Source: Pneumocystis sp. 'macacae'
Taxonomy: Eukaryota; Ascomycota; Pneumocystomycetes; Pneumocystales; Pneumocystaceae
DNA length: 64,000 nucleotides
Assembly: GCA_018127085.1 (NCBI GenBank)
Contig: CM030727.1
Location: forward strand, 310,001 to 374,000
Direction of reading: 5' to 3'
Of the stretch, positions 1 through 14,622 are shown in pieces. Position 1 is the first letter of the stretch, and each line of letters starts with the position of its first letter. Both the position numbers and the translations under genes were made by a program. The notes beneath the pieces were generated by a model. The model saw only the letters and a list, made by a program, of their open reading frames with translations. It was not told the DNA's origin and did no database searches.

Positions 1-767
1 GCTCTTCATCAAGTGTTAAAACAGCATCAACTACCATTTTAGCAAAAATATCTTCATGAGAACGAATAAGCTTAGAAGACATTGATGTAGTTGCACACTT
101 TACAAGATACTCATAAAACTTTCTAGACAAATATTAACCTCTTAAATTATTTATTAATGCAAAATTAATGTACTCTTTATTTGACTTCTCTATATTAACC
201 GCAATTTCTTTTATCTTATCAACTGCAAGCTGACATGCCTTCCTATAACCCAATGAAATAATATTAGGGCTCACTCCTTCTTCTATATATGCCTTAGCTT
301 CTTTTAAAAGCTCACCAGCAAGCATAACCACAGAAGTGGTCCCATCACCCACTTCTGCATCCTGACTTCTCTAAAAAGATATTAACATAATAGCTCGAGA
401 AAAATTGATGCACTATACTGCGATATCAACAAGAATTCTGGTTGCCGGATGCACAATATCCAATAATTTCATAATCGTCGCCCCATCATTAGAAATAACC
501 ATTTGACCTAAATTTTAGCTGAAATAAATACAATAAAAACATTATAAACACCTTTACTATCTACGATCAATTTATCTGCACCAAGAGGACCTAATGTTGT
601 AGAAATAGTAGTTTGAATAGCAAGAACAGCATTAATATTAGACAATAATTGGCCTTTTCCTTGTGAATCATTTGTCCCTTCTTTAAGAACTAATATATTA
701 TTAATATACATTTAAACATTCGCATATTCAAACCTATAATAGGAACACTTTCTTTAGGGAAAGACAT
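1..767 (-). CDS. CCT7: CCT/TRiC chaperonin subunit eta, N-terminal part (runs off left edge)
   Basis: Subunit of the cytosolic eight-member chaperonin ring that folds actin, tubulin and other proteins using ATP. The spliced N-terminus reads [18 protein letters not shown], then [15 protein letters not shown] and the nucleotide-binding GDGTTSVV motif, then [11 protein letters not shown]. The lead-in [14 protein letters not shown] and the [11 protein letters not shown] block fit the eta subunit better than the other seven. The start was chosen at 767 because a 44-nt intron at 690-733 (GTTTGA...ATTAG) joins a short first exon exactly at PII-VLKEG. Starting at an internal Met inside that intron would lose the conserved lead-in. 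Only about the first 170 residues are in the window; the rest lies to the left. It is followed in tandem by POL2, whose stop is 128 bp upstream of this start. Confidence 0.9.
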
Positions 768-895
768 AATTTCAATTTTTTTAAGATTTTTACTGATATT
801 TTCGATGTTAACACCGACAAGTATATAAAATAATTATTTATTGTAAATTATATAATAAATATTTATACCAATACTTCTCCCCTCAACATAAAATA

Positions 896-3800
896 TTATT
901 TGAACAAACCAAGAACATCCTCTAGCATCTTAAATCCGTATGCAATAGCAACATTGTTAATTATAGCAAAAAAATCTTGATAGTAATCAATTGTAGAAAC
1001 CCATTTACCTGAACATGTGCAGTATTCTTGTAAGTTACTCTCTTTTATTTTTTTACATTTTTCACAACGAAAATCTTGTATTTGATAAGTCATTATCATA
1101 TGTTGGACTTTTCCAATCAAAACTTCTTCAATAGCAAGTCTATTATATTCTGAAAAACATTGAAGGCATTTTAAAACAAACATTTTTTTTCCAAATTGAT
1201 CAGTTGAAAAAAGGCCATTATCTCTACAAAGATCAATATCACGTAAAAACCCACAATTTTGACAAATAACAGAGATTACATATGACCGACTTGGATTCTG
1301 AAAAATAGATTCAGGACTAAACTCACTAATATCCAATATTCTTAATAAATCTCTCCGTAACATTCTTACATCTAAAGAAAATTCCTTCACCAAGTCAAAA
1401 ACAGCACAGATACATTTTACAAATAACAATACAGAATTATCAATTTTTAAATGAGAACCTGGTAGATTAGGGACTTCAAAATCTACAGCTAATTTTGAAT
1501 CTCTAAAAGAATTGTTTTGTTGATAAACTAACAAAAAAGTACGTTTAAGCAAAGGTTTAGCTATTTCATTCAAAATAGTATTTTCACCTAACTCTTCTGA
1601 AGCTTGGGATTTATTCAGATGATCCTGACATTGATATTGAGTAGAGTATTCCTCCAATGCAGATAATTTTGATTTATACATAAGTGATATAAACTCTGTT
1701 ACCCAAACTTTAAATTCATCTTGAAGAATCTTGGGAAGAAAATTAGCAATATGCCAGTGAAGTATTGTATTTAAATCCTGCCCCTCCTTTATCTCTAAAC
1801 ATGCCTTTCCACCATAATTAACATCATCCATCCAAAGAAGATAGTCCCAATATTCTTTAATATTAATATCTAGAAAATTAAAAAGAGGTTTATTTCTAAT
1901 TGTTTTTATAATATATAACCCATATGTATACGCATTATCCAAATTTTTTTTAGTAGTTTGTATAAGAACACGGAATGTATTAGCAAACACTATTTTTGAA
2001 CCAGATCTTTTTAAATCAGAGAGTAAAGTTATAAACGCCTTTTTTAATATTCTTTGAACATAAATATAAAGACAGATATCATATAAGAAAGAATCTGAGC
2101 TAGAAACCCATCGTAAAAAATGTTGAACCATTAAATCAGCATTCCTATTGCCTGTACTAGCCTCAAACAACCAATGCTTGAGTAATGATTTCAAAACAAG
2201 AATTACAGAGTTAGAAACATTAACATCAATAAAGTTCTCAGTGCTATTATGTATATCACTATCTAAAAAAGAAAATTCATCAGGTATTTGATCAGAAGTA
2301 GAATCAACCATATTAGTCAAAGCAGAATTCAAAATAGCAGAAACATGTAAACTTTTAATGTCAAGCTCAATACATACGTTTTCATAAGATCCTGGGTTGT
2401 TAACTAATGGTATGTCTAATCCTTCTTGCGTATATAACATCCAATCTTTCTCATGTCCCCCATAATCGGGAATAGAGGATCTTGACCACCATAATAAATA
2501 ATTATGTTCCATAAGGCATCTTGCAAATGTAACATCAATGACAAATTTTGAATCATCCTCCAAAATATCACAAAGAGGTATATTACTATATCTAGAAAGC
2601 TTAATCCTGTATGAAATAAAAGCAGACAAATGTAAAAAAGACGTTATTACTTTCTTTCCAAAATAAGTTTGCCATCCTAATGGTGGTATATTATCGTCAT
2701 CTTGAAAAAATTTCATAAGGGGAAAATCAAACAAAATAGGAAAAAAAAGATTTAATTTATCATGCTTTAAAGTATGAACTACAACGGTAGGCCCATGTCT
2801 TTCAGTTTGATACTCTCTTATGCAATTCGATAAAGCTTTATATAGTTTCTTCTCGGTTTTTAAAATAAGAATTTTGAATACAATAGAATCATTGTACTTA
2901 AAAGCCAAATCATCAAAAACACCCTGAGACTTTAAACTAGAGAACAAATCCTTGTAAAGTTTTTCAAAATTCGGAAACACAGATGTTTCACGAGAATTAT
3001 CCAGAACAAACAAATTAGCTATAGATTTGTTTGAGAAAAATATTGAAATAATTTGCTTATTTCCGGAAAAAAATTGAGTTAAAAATATAAAACTCAAATT
3101 GGATTCCTCTAAATATGAAACGTTTTTATCTGATTTTTTCAACATTGTTAAATCAAATCCCTTTTCTAACGCTTTTCTTAAACTACCCTGTCCTGTATCA
3201 TTGAATTCACATGTCGCACCTAACAATAAGACAGCACGTTCTTTTATAGATACCTGACTTTCAAATATACCATCAATACTCGGATGATTTAAAAAACTTA
3301 ACAATGATTTCTGTCTATTTTTATAAACTTGTTCTAAAATTTTAAGTTCAAAAAGATAATCAGAATATCTTCCATTTGGTAAGATTTTTGAAACTTTTTC
3401 AATTTCACAATTTTCTATATTAAACTCTGGAATATCACCAGATTTAAAATTAATATATATAATTCGAGGAATAATCAACTTGATATTATGCAATGAATTA
3501 TCAATTAATACCCAAGCTCGAAGCTCACCTGGTATATCTGTTTGATGAAATTCTAAAACTTGCCATGTTTTTGTATAAGTAAAAATAGCTTTATCACGAA
3601 AAAAACCCAAAAGACTTCTATTTATGTCAATATTTGGGCCAAACAAATGACGACGTGTATCTCTGTTCTGTTTTTGTATCTTCCATTTATGTTTTTGATA
3701 TTGAAGCCATGACTTATAATCATAATCAATATCTACGCTCGGCAAATCTAATACAATAAAAGAATCATCTTTTTCAATTTCTTTTAAGATTTCTTTACGT

Positions 3801-6800
3801 TTATTAGTAGCTTTAGAAGTAATTTGACTAGTTCCTTGAAAAGGAAGTTCTTCAATATCAATAAAAGATGATTTCTTATCAGTATTAGTAATATCTTCCA
3901 TAACTTTAGGTAGTAGTTTAAAACTTTTTGTGATAGAATGTTGCTTAAATTTATCAAGTTTAGCAGCACATCTTCTTTGAAGCCATTCTGGCTGAGCAAC
4001 ACGAGGAACAGGATTTGATACCATTTGCATTGCTGCAGGAATAGTTATAAGTTTCTGTATAACGGAACTCAAGCGTTTTACATAATAATCCCAATCAAGA
4101 ATTGTTCGAATATCATAATCCAAAAGACTGTTATCATGAAGCCACTTTTTTAAAAAATACTTTTTTATACTCTCATCGGCAGAAAATATTGCAACTGGAA
4201 TGGCCCTTTCTACGATAGAAGCATCTTTAGGTTTAGAAGATATAATAAATCTACATAGTAAGCCACGATCTTTGATCATTTGATCACCCAAAAATTCAGC
4301 TAAACGTTTTGCTGTTGATATAGACGTTGATTTTTGTGCGCCATATTCTTCTAAAGTTTTTGACATACTTCTATTCTCAGATATTAAATCAATTAATTCT
4401 TCGTCAGCTAAAGTCGAACCCTTACTATACAAAATGTCAAGCCATTTATTTGCAGCAGTTGCAACAGCAGTATAGCATTCCTCTAGAGTAGTGCCTTCTA
4501 AAAATAATTTAAAAGTTTGAGACTGAAAAATCTTAATTAATTTTAATTCTCCTCGACGCTTAACTTCAAAACCTTTAAGTTCTGCAAATGTATTATCATC
4601 ATTAAATACAGCATATTTCTTTTTAATAGTTTTGTCTTCTTCCACAGATGTAGGCAATATCATAGCTTTATAAGGACCATCTATTTCAAAAAAAATACTG
4701 TTTTCACTATGAACTTCATATTTATATCGAACAGAATCAACAAGATCATGATATTGATGATTGGTAAATTGAGAATGAATTAAATAGTTTAACATAACAC
4801 ATGGATAAGATACAAAAAAAGTCTTCCCATTTGAAAAATTAAATAAATAGTTCTGGGGAAATGTTGACGGTAAAATACACCAAATACCATCAGTATCAAG
4901 TTCAAGAGGTCGACCAACTTTTTCAATTAACTGTCGAGCTGCTTGAATAATTCTAGCGCCAGTTAAACAAGTGACACCTGCCATTTCCATAGAATACCAA
5001 CGTGAACCTTTACGCATAACATATCCATAAAATGAATTTAAAATTACTTTATGAGCAAGCTGCAATGAATCATATAATACAATCATTTTTCGAGCTTCAT
5101 CAATCTGTGAAAGATTTGAGGGAGATATGCTATCAAGTTTCTGTTTCCATTGTTTCAATAAGTCCTTAAGTTCATAACGTCTATCACGAAAACTTTTAAC
5201 TGTATCAACATAAAATGGATTTTCTCTTTGACATACTATAGTTTCTCGTTCTACTACACTAGAATCACGAATTCTACCATATATTTTTTTGCAATATTCT
5301 GTCAATCGTTTTTGAATAATAGAAGATTGCTCTGAAGCAGATAATTCATCAAAACTTTTTGAAGAAGCACCTGAGAACTTTCCAGGAAAAGATTCATTTC
5401 TTAAGGCATGTTTAATCATATTATATTCATCACGTTTGGCTGGGAAAAAATCACCATGCCATAACCATGTCATTTTTTTATCACATATTTTCCCGGGTTT
5501 ATTGAAATCACAAGAAGCACATCTAAACTCATCAATCATAGAATCCGGCTGAAGTCTATTTGTAATCATAATATTAGGGTACATTGATGCAACATCTAAA
5601 TGATAGATCTTAGGATACTCCGTTCTAACAGGATTCTTCTTAAGGTCCTCAAGCTGTAAAATAATTTGTTGTTTTATCTATAAATAAGTTAAAGGAAATT
5701 CCTATATATTTTTTTCTAAAACTACATCATCATAATTAACAATATCTGAAACTTTTTTTTTAGCTTCCACTTCAATACTAAATTTAAGAGCAGGATCAAG
5801 TTCACCTATAAGCTATAATCTAATAAGAAATTTTATACAAATAAACAAGAAAAAACCTTTTCAACAATATCAGGATCAATACTAAACTTTTCTAATATGT
5901 CGCTTCGAAAAACACCTGCCTCAAGACTTTCAACATGGCCACCAACATATGTTTCACTCTCCAAAAGATGCCCTTCATAATGTTTATCATAACGATCAAT
6001 ATGTTTATTAGGTAAAATAATTCCTTTCTTAAATGCTTGAACCTATCAAAATAATAAAAAACTACATATATGTATACATTTTTTTTACCATTAAAAGCAT
6101 TTCACATAATGTTCCAGTACCTTTAGACAAAACATCACCAGGATTCAAAGGAATAATATTACACAAAGAAAATATAAAAGGATGCACATATTTCATATAT
6201 AAGTAATAAGTTGAAACTGCATCTGAAACCGAATATTGAGCAAGAAGTTGGGGTTTTTCGCTAGCATATCTAACCCTGATAAATAATGTATAATAAATAC
6301 AATTTAAACACACTTTGTCATTAGTTCAGGGTCTAACTCAACTGGATCGTATCCTAATTTCGCTTTTGTTACAGCTTTTAATCCTTGACTACCCTGAGGC
6401 AAATAACTGTCTCTTTTAACCCAACGATAACAATCCATATGAACACAATACGAACTTTGATATTCATCACTTTTGTTCTTCATAAACCCTATATCCTCAT
6501 ACATATTTAAACCGTACATAGAAGCTCTAGCATCAATAAATGGCCAATCAAAAATATCACCATTATATGTAGCAATAATTGTAGGTTTTACATCCTTAAT
6601 ATGATTGAAAAATCGTTGAATCATACTTTTCTATTAACAATCAACATACATATATATATAACCTCTACTAATTTATATCATACCTCATCAGATTCATTAA
6701 ATATCCAAAAAGGACCTTCGTACTCAGGTTTGGGTGTATATTCAAAATTATCTATATCTGAAGACACAATATCTCTATTTGTGATCAAAAATCCCTAAAA

Positions 6801-7909
6801 AAATTAAAGATATTTCATAAACAAGCTTACTGTACTTGACCATCAATCATGTAAGAAATCATCATAATCTGATCAATTGTTGAATCAGGGAATTTTAAAG
6901 GTAATTTTGTTGTTTCAATATCGAATACAAGAACCACAGGCTCAGCACGAGTAATACGATCCTCAATTATCTCCATATTTACAATACCTGCTTGAACTTT
7001 TACCTGATACCATTTTCCAACACGAATATCATTATCCATTGCAACACGGACACTATATGGTACATCATATTCTCTTGCATCAATAATATAATCTTCTGAT
7101 AAAACTAAACGAGAAGACTGAGACGCTTCCTGATGAAGAGTCACATCGGTTGTCGCTCTGAAAGCAAATCACTTTCTTCATTACCATTTTTATTATTAAC
7201 ATACGTCACAACTTCATTTAAAACATCCAATGCATCCATTTTTCTTTTATTTGCTTCTGCCATAGGTACAAGGACTTTCTGAACATTTAAAAGATCAGAT
7301 GTATTTTTAAAAAATAATTGTAAAAATAAACGACGATATCCTGTTAAATGATTGGGCTATAATATCATCAAACAATTTCATAGTTAAGATTTTTATACCA
7401 TTTGAAGATCCTCTTTTACACAACGTGATATACGAACAATTCCTTGAAATGTTTTACGTAAATATGCTTCAACTTCAATATCACATCCTGTCTGTAGAAA
7501 TTAATTCAATAAATTTCAGTATTCGTTTCCATTTACTTTACAGGCAATAAAAAAATACGGTTCATACGGCATAACTGTCTTAAATGTATTACCATCTTCT
7601 TGAATGAAATAAAACGCCATAGCTGCTTTTCCTCCCTGACTATTATCAGGCAATGATGTCTTTACATCAATAGTTAAATATTTATAAAACATAGTTAACA
7701 GTCCTTACTTCATGCATATTAATAAGCCATCCCTCTAAAGGCGGCCCAATTTCCAATCTATCAAATCCCATTCGTTCATCAATAACATTAATCAATTGGA
7801 GACGTTCCCAACGATCATAGTCATTTAATGATGCTTTTTCCTCATTTGAAAACCTTTTCTGTCGAAAATAGGCTTTTCGTATTGCCGGACGCTTCATTAG
7901 TATAAACAC
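896..7909 (-). CDS. POL2: DNA polymerase epsilon catalytic subunit
   Basis: Leading-strand replicative polymerase with proofreading exonuclease, about 2,150 residues, close to the 2,220-2,290 of yeast and human. Visible in order: the N-terminal GWLINMHEV block; exonuclease motifs [20 protein letters not shown] and [13 protein letters not shown]; polymerase motif [10 protein letters not shown]; motif [16 protein letters not shown]; motif [10 protein letters not shown]; then the long inactive second polymerase half. The C-terminus carries two cysteine clusters (CQNC...CLQC and CEKC...CTC), the zinc and CysB sites that bind the small subunits. The exonuclease acidic residues and the motif C aspartates are intact. 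All introns lie in the first third; the last exon covers about 4.7 kb. The start may be 7909 or the Met four codons later (MKRPAIRK), and an upstream exon is not excluded. It diverges from COX20 with about 140 bp between them. Confidence 0.95.
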
Positions 7910-8046
7910 ATTATAAACATTATTTCCAATAATCAGAACTCATTTTAAGATGTACTTTGCATTATATAACCCTAAATTTTAGGATAGGGCTATACTATAG
8001 TGATTCTAAACGTATTTTAAAAACCATAAAAAATATTTTTAAACTG

Positions 8047-8376
8047 ATGTTTTTTAATATATCTGAGATATTTAATGTTCATCGTATACCGTGTTTTCAA
8101 AATGCCATTTTATATGGAATAGCAAGTGGAATTGCAATGAGTACCATTCGTATCATTTTTCAAGGTAAACAAATCCAATTTAGCCCTACTATCTATCAAT
8201 TATAACAAAAGATTGTAGCACCTATTATAAAGGCATGCCATTCAGGTATTGCTACATTTTGTGGTATCAGTATTATATCTTGGGAAGGATGCCGATACCA
8301 ACGTTATATGAAAAAAAAAAATATAAGAGTAATTGTTAGCAAAAATTCAAAAGAAAACCTAGAATCATCACTCTAA
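8047..8376 (+). CDS. COX20: Cytochrome c oxidase assembly protein COX20
   Basis: Small inner-membrane chaperone for the Cox2 subunit of complex IV. Two exons read MFFNISEIFNVHRIPC and then, after an intron of about 53 nt beginning GTAAACAAATCC at about 8165, APIIKACHSGIATFCGISII followed by SWEGCRYQRYMKKK. The family hallmarks are the IPC...ILYGI start of the first membrane helix and the SWE/W-C-RY end of the second, followed by a basic tail. The Met at 8047 was taken as start. The frame stays open upstream to about 7957 without an ATG, so a short 5' exon is possible. It is convergent with the ARF GEF gene. Confidence 0.8.
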
Positions 8377-8654
8377 ATAGTACTCTACATATATTAATTA
8401 ATATCCTATAATACAGATTTTTTCCAACTATTTTCAATTACAAGAATAATATAATCTTGTCTGGACAAATATTTGAATCCTTGAGACTAAACATTATTTA
8501 ATAGATAGAAACAGCTATAATTAACTTTTTATTATTTATCACTACAAAAACTACATTAGTGATAAATGATTACTAACTATATTGTAGCTATAAATATATA
8601 ATAACTATATAATATAGTAATCATATTCAGTTTTACATTCTTCAATTATATAGA

Positions 8655-11600
8655 TTATTTATTGTTTGGATAGTTATTATACATAATACTGTTTTTAGAA
8701 AGTCGTTCATTCCTTAATACTAATGCTCGAGATAAGCATTCTAAATACGTTTTATATTTTACAATTTCACGAAGAAGATACTGAGATTTTCTTTCCCAGT
8801 TCAACAATGCTTTTGCTAAATTTGGATGTCGAGGAGAAAACTTTAAATGTTAAGAAATTTATTTTTAAAAAGAAATATACCGCTTGAAGAATTTGTGGTC
8901 TGTATGCATTATGTTTTTGAACATCTTTTTCCAAAATAGATATATAATTTCTAAGATTCTATAAAAAACTAAATTATGTTTCACCGATTTTATAAGAAAT
9001 ATTACTTTTACTTGTTCTTCTTCTTTTGTAGTATTAGTTAGAAGATATAATTGAGGAGTATTCCATGTTTTAATAATAGCCTTATCTCCTGGCAACTTTG
9101 ACTATAAAAATTAGTTTTGATAAAATCTATAAATACTAATACAACATGTTTATCCTCTTTTGTTTTTTTTCTATAATTTTCCATTTCTTCTAAACATTGT
9201 CCCCATCCATACTCAACATTACTAATTCCACCTAATAGAGGCTCTTTAGAAAGTCTGGCAGCCCAGTAATTAGCCGTATAAACCCATTCATTTAGCAATT
9301 CACTAGTTCCAACTTGAAAAAAATGAACACTACCATTTGGTAAAGTCAAAACCCATACATAAGGTCTAGTAGGTGAATATCCAGGTGGAGGCAATGCCGA
9401 AGCAAGAGATTGCAATAATATAAATGACCCAATAATATCAGCGTTTTCCTAAAAATAATTAGCAATCTCCTCTTTTTCTCTCTCTATATATACAATCCAA
9501 TTTCCACTACCAATAACACCCTTTCTTTCTGAAAATTTATTATTATTAAACTGAAATAATTTCAACTTCCCCTTTTCCAATACAGAAAAACATTCGACCC
9601 ATGCTCTATTCTTTGCTTTTTTAAAGTTCTCGAGATAATGTTTATGCTTTAAAATACCTTCTTTTGTCCATGGCGGTCCCGATAAAGCTAACTCATTTTC
9701 CTCAACAGCATCATAATTGCAACCAAGACTAGTTGACGAAAGCGTAGATGTTTTTTTCATAACACTATTTAAAGTACCAGCAAAACCTATTGTAGTAAAC
9801 TGATAATCATATGTATTAGTTGAATAGCAAGAAGAATTAAAAGAACAAACAGATCTGTTTTCAGACGAAAACTAAAGAATTAAAATAAAAAAAAAATTAT
9901 AAAAACCTTACATTATTAGATTTATTTCCAAAACCTGGACTCCAATCATTTATATTACAAGAAATAGAGTCACTATAATTATCATGACAAATTTGAGATA
10001 TATTTTTTTTTTTATTTCCCCAGCTTTTAATTCTAAATTTTCCTGTCCTATATTTTCGCGTACTTGTTTCAGATAAAGATCCACAAGAAAGACTAAGTGT
10101 TTGGTCTAACGACATAGGATAAAAGTCAGAATTTGCCATTTTATATATAGAATTAATATCTTGAACATCATTAGATTGATTATCATTAACCACAGGCTGC
10201 AATATATGAGAATTTTTAACTGATATATACATTTCCTTTCAAAATAAGTTTATCTTTCATAAAACAAATTGAATATACTTTTAATAATGCTTCTAATTGA
10301 AAATAAATAGAATTATTCAGTTCATCGCCTAACGTAACACTAGATGCTTTATTTATTAAAAATTTATTTGATACTTTTTTTGAAATATCTAAGCTAAATC
10401 TTGAGTCAGTAGATAATCGATTATATGAAAGAAAATTTTGAGATAAAGCATGTCCAGTGGGAACCAAAGATATAGAACTATCCATTAAAGATAGTCCACT
10501 AAACTGCGAAATATTTAATTTAGACCTAGGATAAGAAGAAAATATAGTTGATAGTGTATTCTGAACGAATTGATTTTTGGTCATTTTTTGTCCTTGAGTT
10601 AAATCTGCAACATGCAAATCAGTATTTAATAAAAGTAATGAATATGCAATAGGATGGACAATATCTAATAATAATTAAACAAATAATTAAAATTTATTAA
10701 AATAAACCAGGAGTAAACTTAGAAGAAGAATTACATTCATACCATCTTTTTGAAAATGATTCTAATATTCTATCCATTTGCTGAGTCTCTGCTTTCATTA
10801 TAAGTTTAGAACACAAACGTCTAATAAATAAACTTAAGATTCAAATAACTACTATTACTTACCTAAGAGCTGTCAATATATCCACACCAGTCCAATCAAA
10901 TTGATTCATATACACAGTTCTTACATTAGAATTTAACTCTGAACTAATAAATATTAAAAACTATAATCAATAAAAGTAAACATTTTCATACCAATCGCCT
11001 AACCACGTAGCTGCTTTGATTCTACTAATATATGTTTCTTCTCCACGAAAAATGCTCTTCCCTATAATTGAAGCACTATATTTCAATGTTTGACTTTTAG
11101 TTAATTCATCAATACTTCTGTAGTTCTTACTATCAGGATCTACTATATAATCCTTTATATCTTTATTAAAAACATCAGTAAGAGAATTCTTATTATCAAA
11201 TATTTCACGAGCAGAAACAAATGAAAGTTCCGAATACTCTGTAATACTTTGATTTAACTGAGAAATAGACTTTTCAAAATCTTTAGAGCGATCTGATATT
11301 GTATTTTCTTTATCTTCATTATTAGGAAGCATATTTGCTTTATTTGATGCAACAGAAGACGAAACATGGTCATTAATATGTTTCAATCCTGAAGATGTAT
11401 CTGAAAAATTCCTATAAGACTCAAAACTGGTTCGAACTTGGAAATTCTCTATAATGCCCGTGTTATCTGACACTGTTTGAGATGACATAGTATTGCCCAA
11501 AAAAGATAAGGTCCGTTTACATAATGATATAGGATTTTTACCCTTAGGAGTGCTAACACTTCTTGTTAATTTGTATGAAGAAATTGATTCAGAAATCGGA

Positions 11601-12155
11601 GTTGAAAATGATTTTAAGGAGTCTTTATAAGAATTATAATCCTATAATTTATTAAAAAACTTTCAGAAAAATAATAAATTACCTTTAAGCCATTATTTGT
11701 AAAACTCAGCATTTTTTTGGAATACAAGCATGGTTTTTCATTTTTCTATATAATACTTAACAAGCTGAAAATATTTTCTCAGACATACATCATTGGTATC
11801 AAGTTTTTCTACCATTTATAAGTGCAAATATAAAAACCATTTATTTAAACATACGTAGATTAATTTTGCTGCTTTTTTTCCTCATTAAACGTCCAAAAAA
11901 TCCCTTTTTAGATGATTCTTCCATTAATTGAACCAAAGACGCAGATCGAAAGCCAGTTGGCACATGTCCAGATACTAATGATTCTGCCACAGACTGAGAA
12001 TGAGTTAATCCCTTTTTATGGGGTTTATCTAGGTATTCATGTTTTTTTCCTGAAGTGTCTCTGGCTTTGTGTGATTCGTGTGCAAAATTATCTAGACCAG
12101 AATGAAAAAAAAAAGACGAAGCACTCGTTTTCAAAGAGTTCCCATTAGATGACAT
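8655..12155 (-). CDS. Sec7-PH domain ARF guanine-nucleotide exchange factor (EFA6/Syt1-like)
   Basis: Activates ARF GTPases at membranes. The first 300-350 residues are a serine-rich, probably disordered region. A Sec7 domain follows (IKAATWLGDW at its start, then about 10.55-10.65 kb the YSLLLLNTDLH block and KMTKNQFVQNT). A long serine-rich spacer leads to a split-looking PH domain (WTKEGILKHKHYLENFKKAK ... WVECFSVLEKGKLKLF) and the typical downstream block LPPPGYSPTRPYVWVLTLP then TANYWAARLSKEPLLGG. The C-terminus, SQYLLREIVKYKTYLECL, is the conserved coiled end seen in fungal Syt1/EFA6 proteins. This architecture distinguishes it from the Golgi BIG/GBF type. The glutamate finger lies in an exon that was not read precisely. 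Start is the ATG at 12155; stop TAA at 8655 after NNYPNNK. Confidence 0.85.
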
Positions 12156-13281
12156 CTAAGAATTGCTTTAACACTATAAATGCTGGTAAAATAATTATTT
12201 ATATATATGTAGATAATTCTTTTGCCAAACAATTTAAGAATGAAAGAAAGACTAGTTTTTCAAAACTATTAGAAATAAAATAACAAAATTCCATTAAAAT
12301 ATACACTAAATATCATTCCCACTAAAAATAAAACCAAATATTCAATTCAGACAAATTATTGTCTCTCAAAAAAACCTATTTAAATATTCAGATGATGAGT
12401 TTTTTAAAAAAAGATTATACATTAAATAAATAAAAAGCACAATATATATATAGTGTATGCGTGCTTCTATGCGTTTTCTATCTATTTTTATATACTTTTT
12501 ATACGCGATATAACTTTTGACATCGATAAATATTTGTCAACGATGATTGTTCACTAACCTCTAGCTTTTAAGACTAAAAAAACACTCTTTTCAAACACAT
12601 TCAGAATATTCTTTGATATTTTTTTCAAAAGAAACGTATTCTTTTGCTTTATTTTTTTTATAAAAAATATACTCTTTTAATTATAAGATTTGAAAATATT
12701 TTTAATAATCTAAATAAATAATTTTTCTTTAAAACATATTCATTTAAAAAATACTTATTTTTATATTTCTTGTAAGTTTTATATGCATTTATAATCTATT
12801 TTTTCTAAACTTTAGTACTCACTAATCACAAATAGCAAGAAACAATAGTCTACTATTTTTTCTTGTATTTAATATATCAAAATATTCTATATTAGTAAAT
12901 GCAGTTATCGTCATCAAAACAAAAATTTATCTGCATCAGTTATTTTTTTCAAACGTGAATATATTGGAATTCAAGGATAATTTTTGATTTTATTTTAAAT
13001 ATTATTTATATCTAATTTATCATTGATTTATAACATTAGTTATCAAAGAATACATCTTCTTTGGTATATATTCTTTACACTTAAGAATACTCAAAAATAT
13101 TTTAATCCTGAGTCTTCAACTTTAAATATTATTGAATTTTTTCCAATTTTTACAAGATAAAACAGTATTTTATAGTATCTTTTTAAATTACTGCTGCATA
13201 TTACTTTAAAGAGGGTTTTCAGGAAGATTTTTATCATATTTTTATCATTTTTATTTAAAAGACAGCAAGAAATCGTCAAAA
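12156..13281. other. Long divergent intergenic region, AT-rich
   Basis: About 1.1 kb between the start codons of the ARF GEF (left) and TSR4 (right), strongly AT-rich with runs of T and A. It presumably holds both promoters. A frame of 62 codons on the minus strand at 13091-13279 looks like chance. One GAATATTC near 12602 matches the half-site spacing of a heat-shock element but a single copy proves nothing. No RNA gene was recognised. Confidence 0.5.
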
Positions 13282-14552
13282 ATGTTATCTAACCGTGTAT
13301 TATTAGGATTACCTGACAATCGTACAAAAACCAAAGATAAGTTGATTGATCCTTTTGCCATACGTCTTGGAGGACTACCAGTTAGTTAGGCTAAATTTTA
13401 TTTTGTAATTCACATGTATTCTAGATTGGTCTTGATTCATTTACAAAACCACCAGTAAAATTTTCGAAATGTAAAAATTGCAGCAAAATTATGCCTCTTA
13501 TTTTACAAACACGTGCTTGCATTGATCATACAAATTATGACCGAGTTATATATATATGGGCATGTTGTAATAAATATTGTCAATACAAGGAAGGCTCAGT
13601 TCGAGTTATTAGAGGTATTTTATATATAAAAAAGAAGGTCTATACTCTCTTTAAAACTTTTAAAAATATAATGTTCTTATACTTTAATCATTAGGATTTT
13701 GAAATAAATCATTTTCAAAACAACAATCTACATATTAGTTATTTTCCAAATCTTGGTGATTCGTTGTTTAACACTTCAAGTATTCCACTTTATCATACAT
13801 CTAATCCATTTCAAATAAATTCATCTGCAGAAATCAAGCAACATTTTTCTTTATCATTAAATTTAACAGATTTATCAAACACAAAAAATTCTCAAACAGA
13901 TTTCCCTTTAACTCAGAATTCATCTCAATTTAAAACTGAAATAAAAAAGAAAGATGAATGGCCAAATGATAATAAAATAATGCAATATCCCCCAGAATTT
14001 CTTTATATTATAGAAGAAAATGAAAGAAATTACAAAGAGTCTACTGAAAAATTAAATCTAAAAGATATAGAAGAAAAATTCGTGAAAGAAGGTGAAAATG
14101 AATGGTATGAAGAAACATATGAAAAATCTACTTTAGAAAAGGGATTTAATATATTTACAAAAAAAATCATTTCCAATCCTCAACAATGTGTTAGGTATCA
14201 GTATATATTACTTTTAATTATATTATAATTGTTAATAAAAATTAGATATAATAGAAAAGGACAGCCTTTATATTATTCCTTTAGTGACTCTCTTGCTAAA
14301 AAAATTAAATTTTCTAAATCTATGAATCCATTAGGAAAATGTCGATTATGTAATTCTCAAAACGTTTTCGAACTTCAAGTTATGCCAAACACTATCAACA
14401 TTTTAGAAAAGGATACATCTTTAGGAGACATGCTTTGGGGAACAATTATAATAGGAACATGTGGTAATGATTGTATTCCGGACTTGAACAATAAAGGCAT
14501 TGGATATGCTGAAGAATGGGCTGGTGTTCAGTGGGAAGATATGAAGAAATAA
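13282..14552 (+). CDS. TSR4: PDCD2-family ribosomal protein S2 chaperone Tsr4
   Basis: Cytoplasmic dedicated chaperone of ribosomal protein uS5 (Rps2), needed for 40S maturation. Exon 1 gives MLSNRVLLGLPDNRTKT and FAIRLGGLP; a short intron follows, then GLDSFTKPPVKF and the MYND-like zinc motif CKNCSKIM...CCNKYCQYKEGSVRVIRG. A low-complexity acidic spacer separates this from the PDCD2_C domain (GKCRLCNSQNVFELQVMPNT ... LWGTIIIGTC ... WAGVQWEDMKK). Both zinc clusters keep their cysteines. Start chosen at the ATG 13282 because the conserved L-G-LPD opening follows directly. The stop lies only 70 bp from the convergent stop of IFM1. Confidence 0.85.
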
Positions 14553-14622
14553 AAAATTTAAGTGATAAAAAATTCATTATATTTTTATATAACATTTTAT
14601 TTTTTAAATTATCATAAATTAT

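Noticed and set aside
13091..13279. 62-codon minus-strand frame in the TSR4 promoter
   Set aside because: No similarity, hydrophobic and lysine-rich by chance composition, ends at the TSR4 start region.
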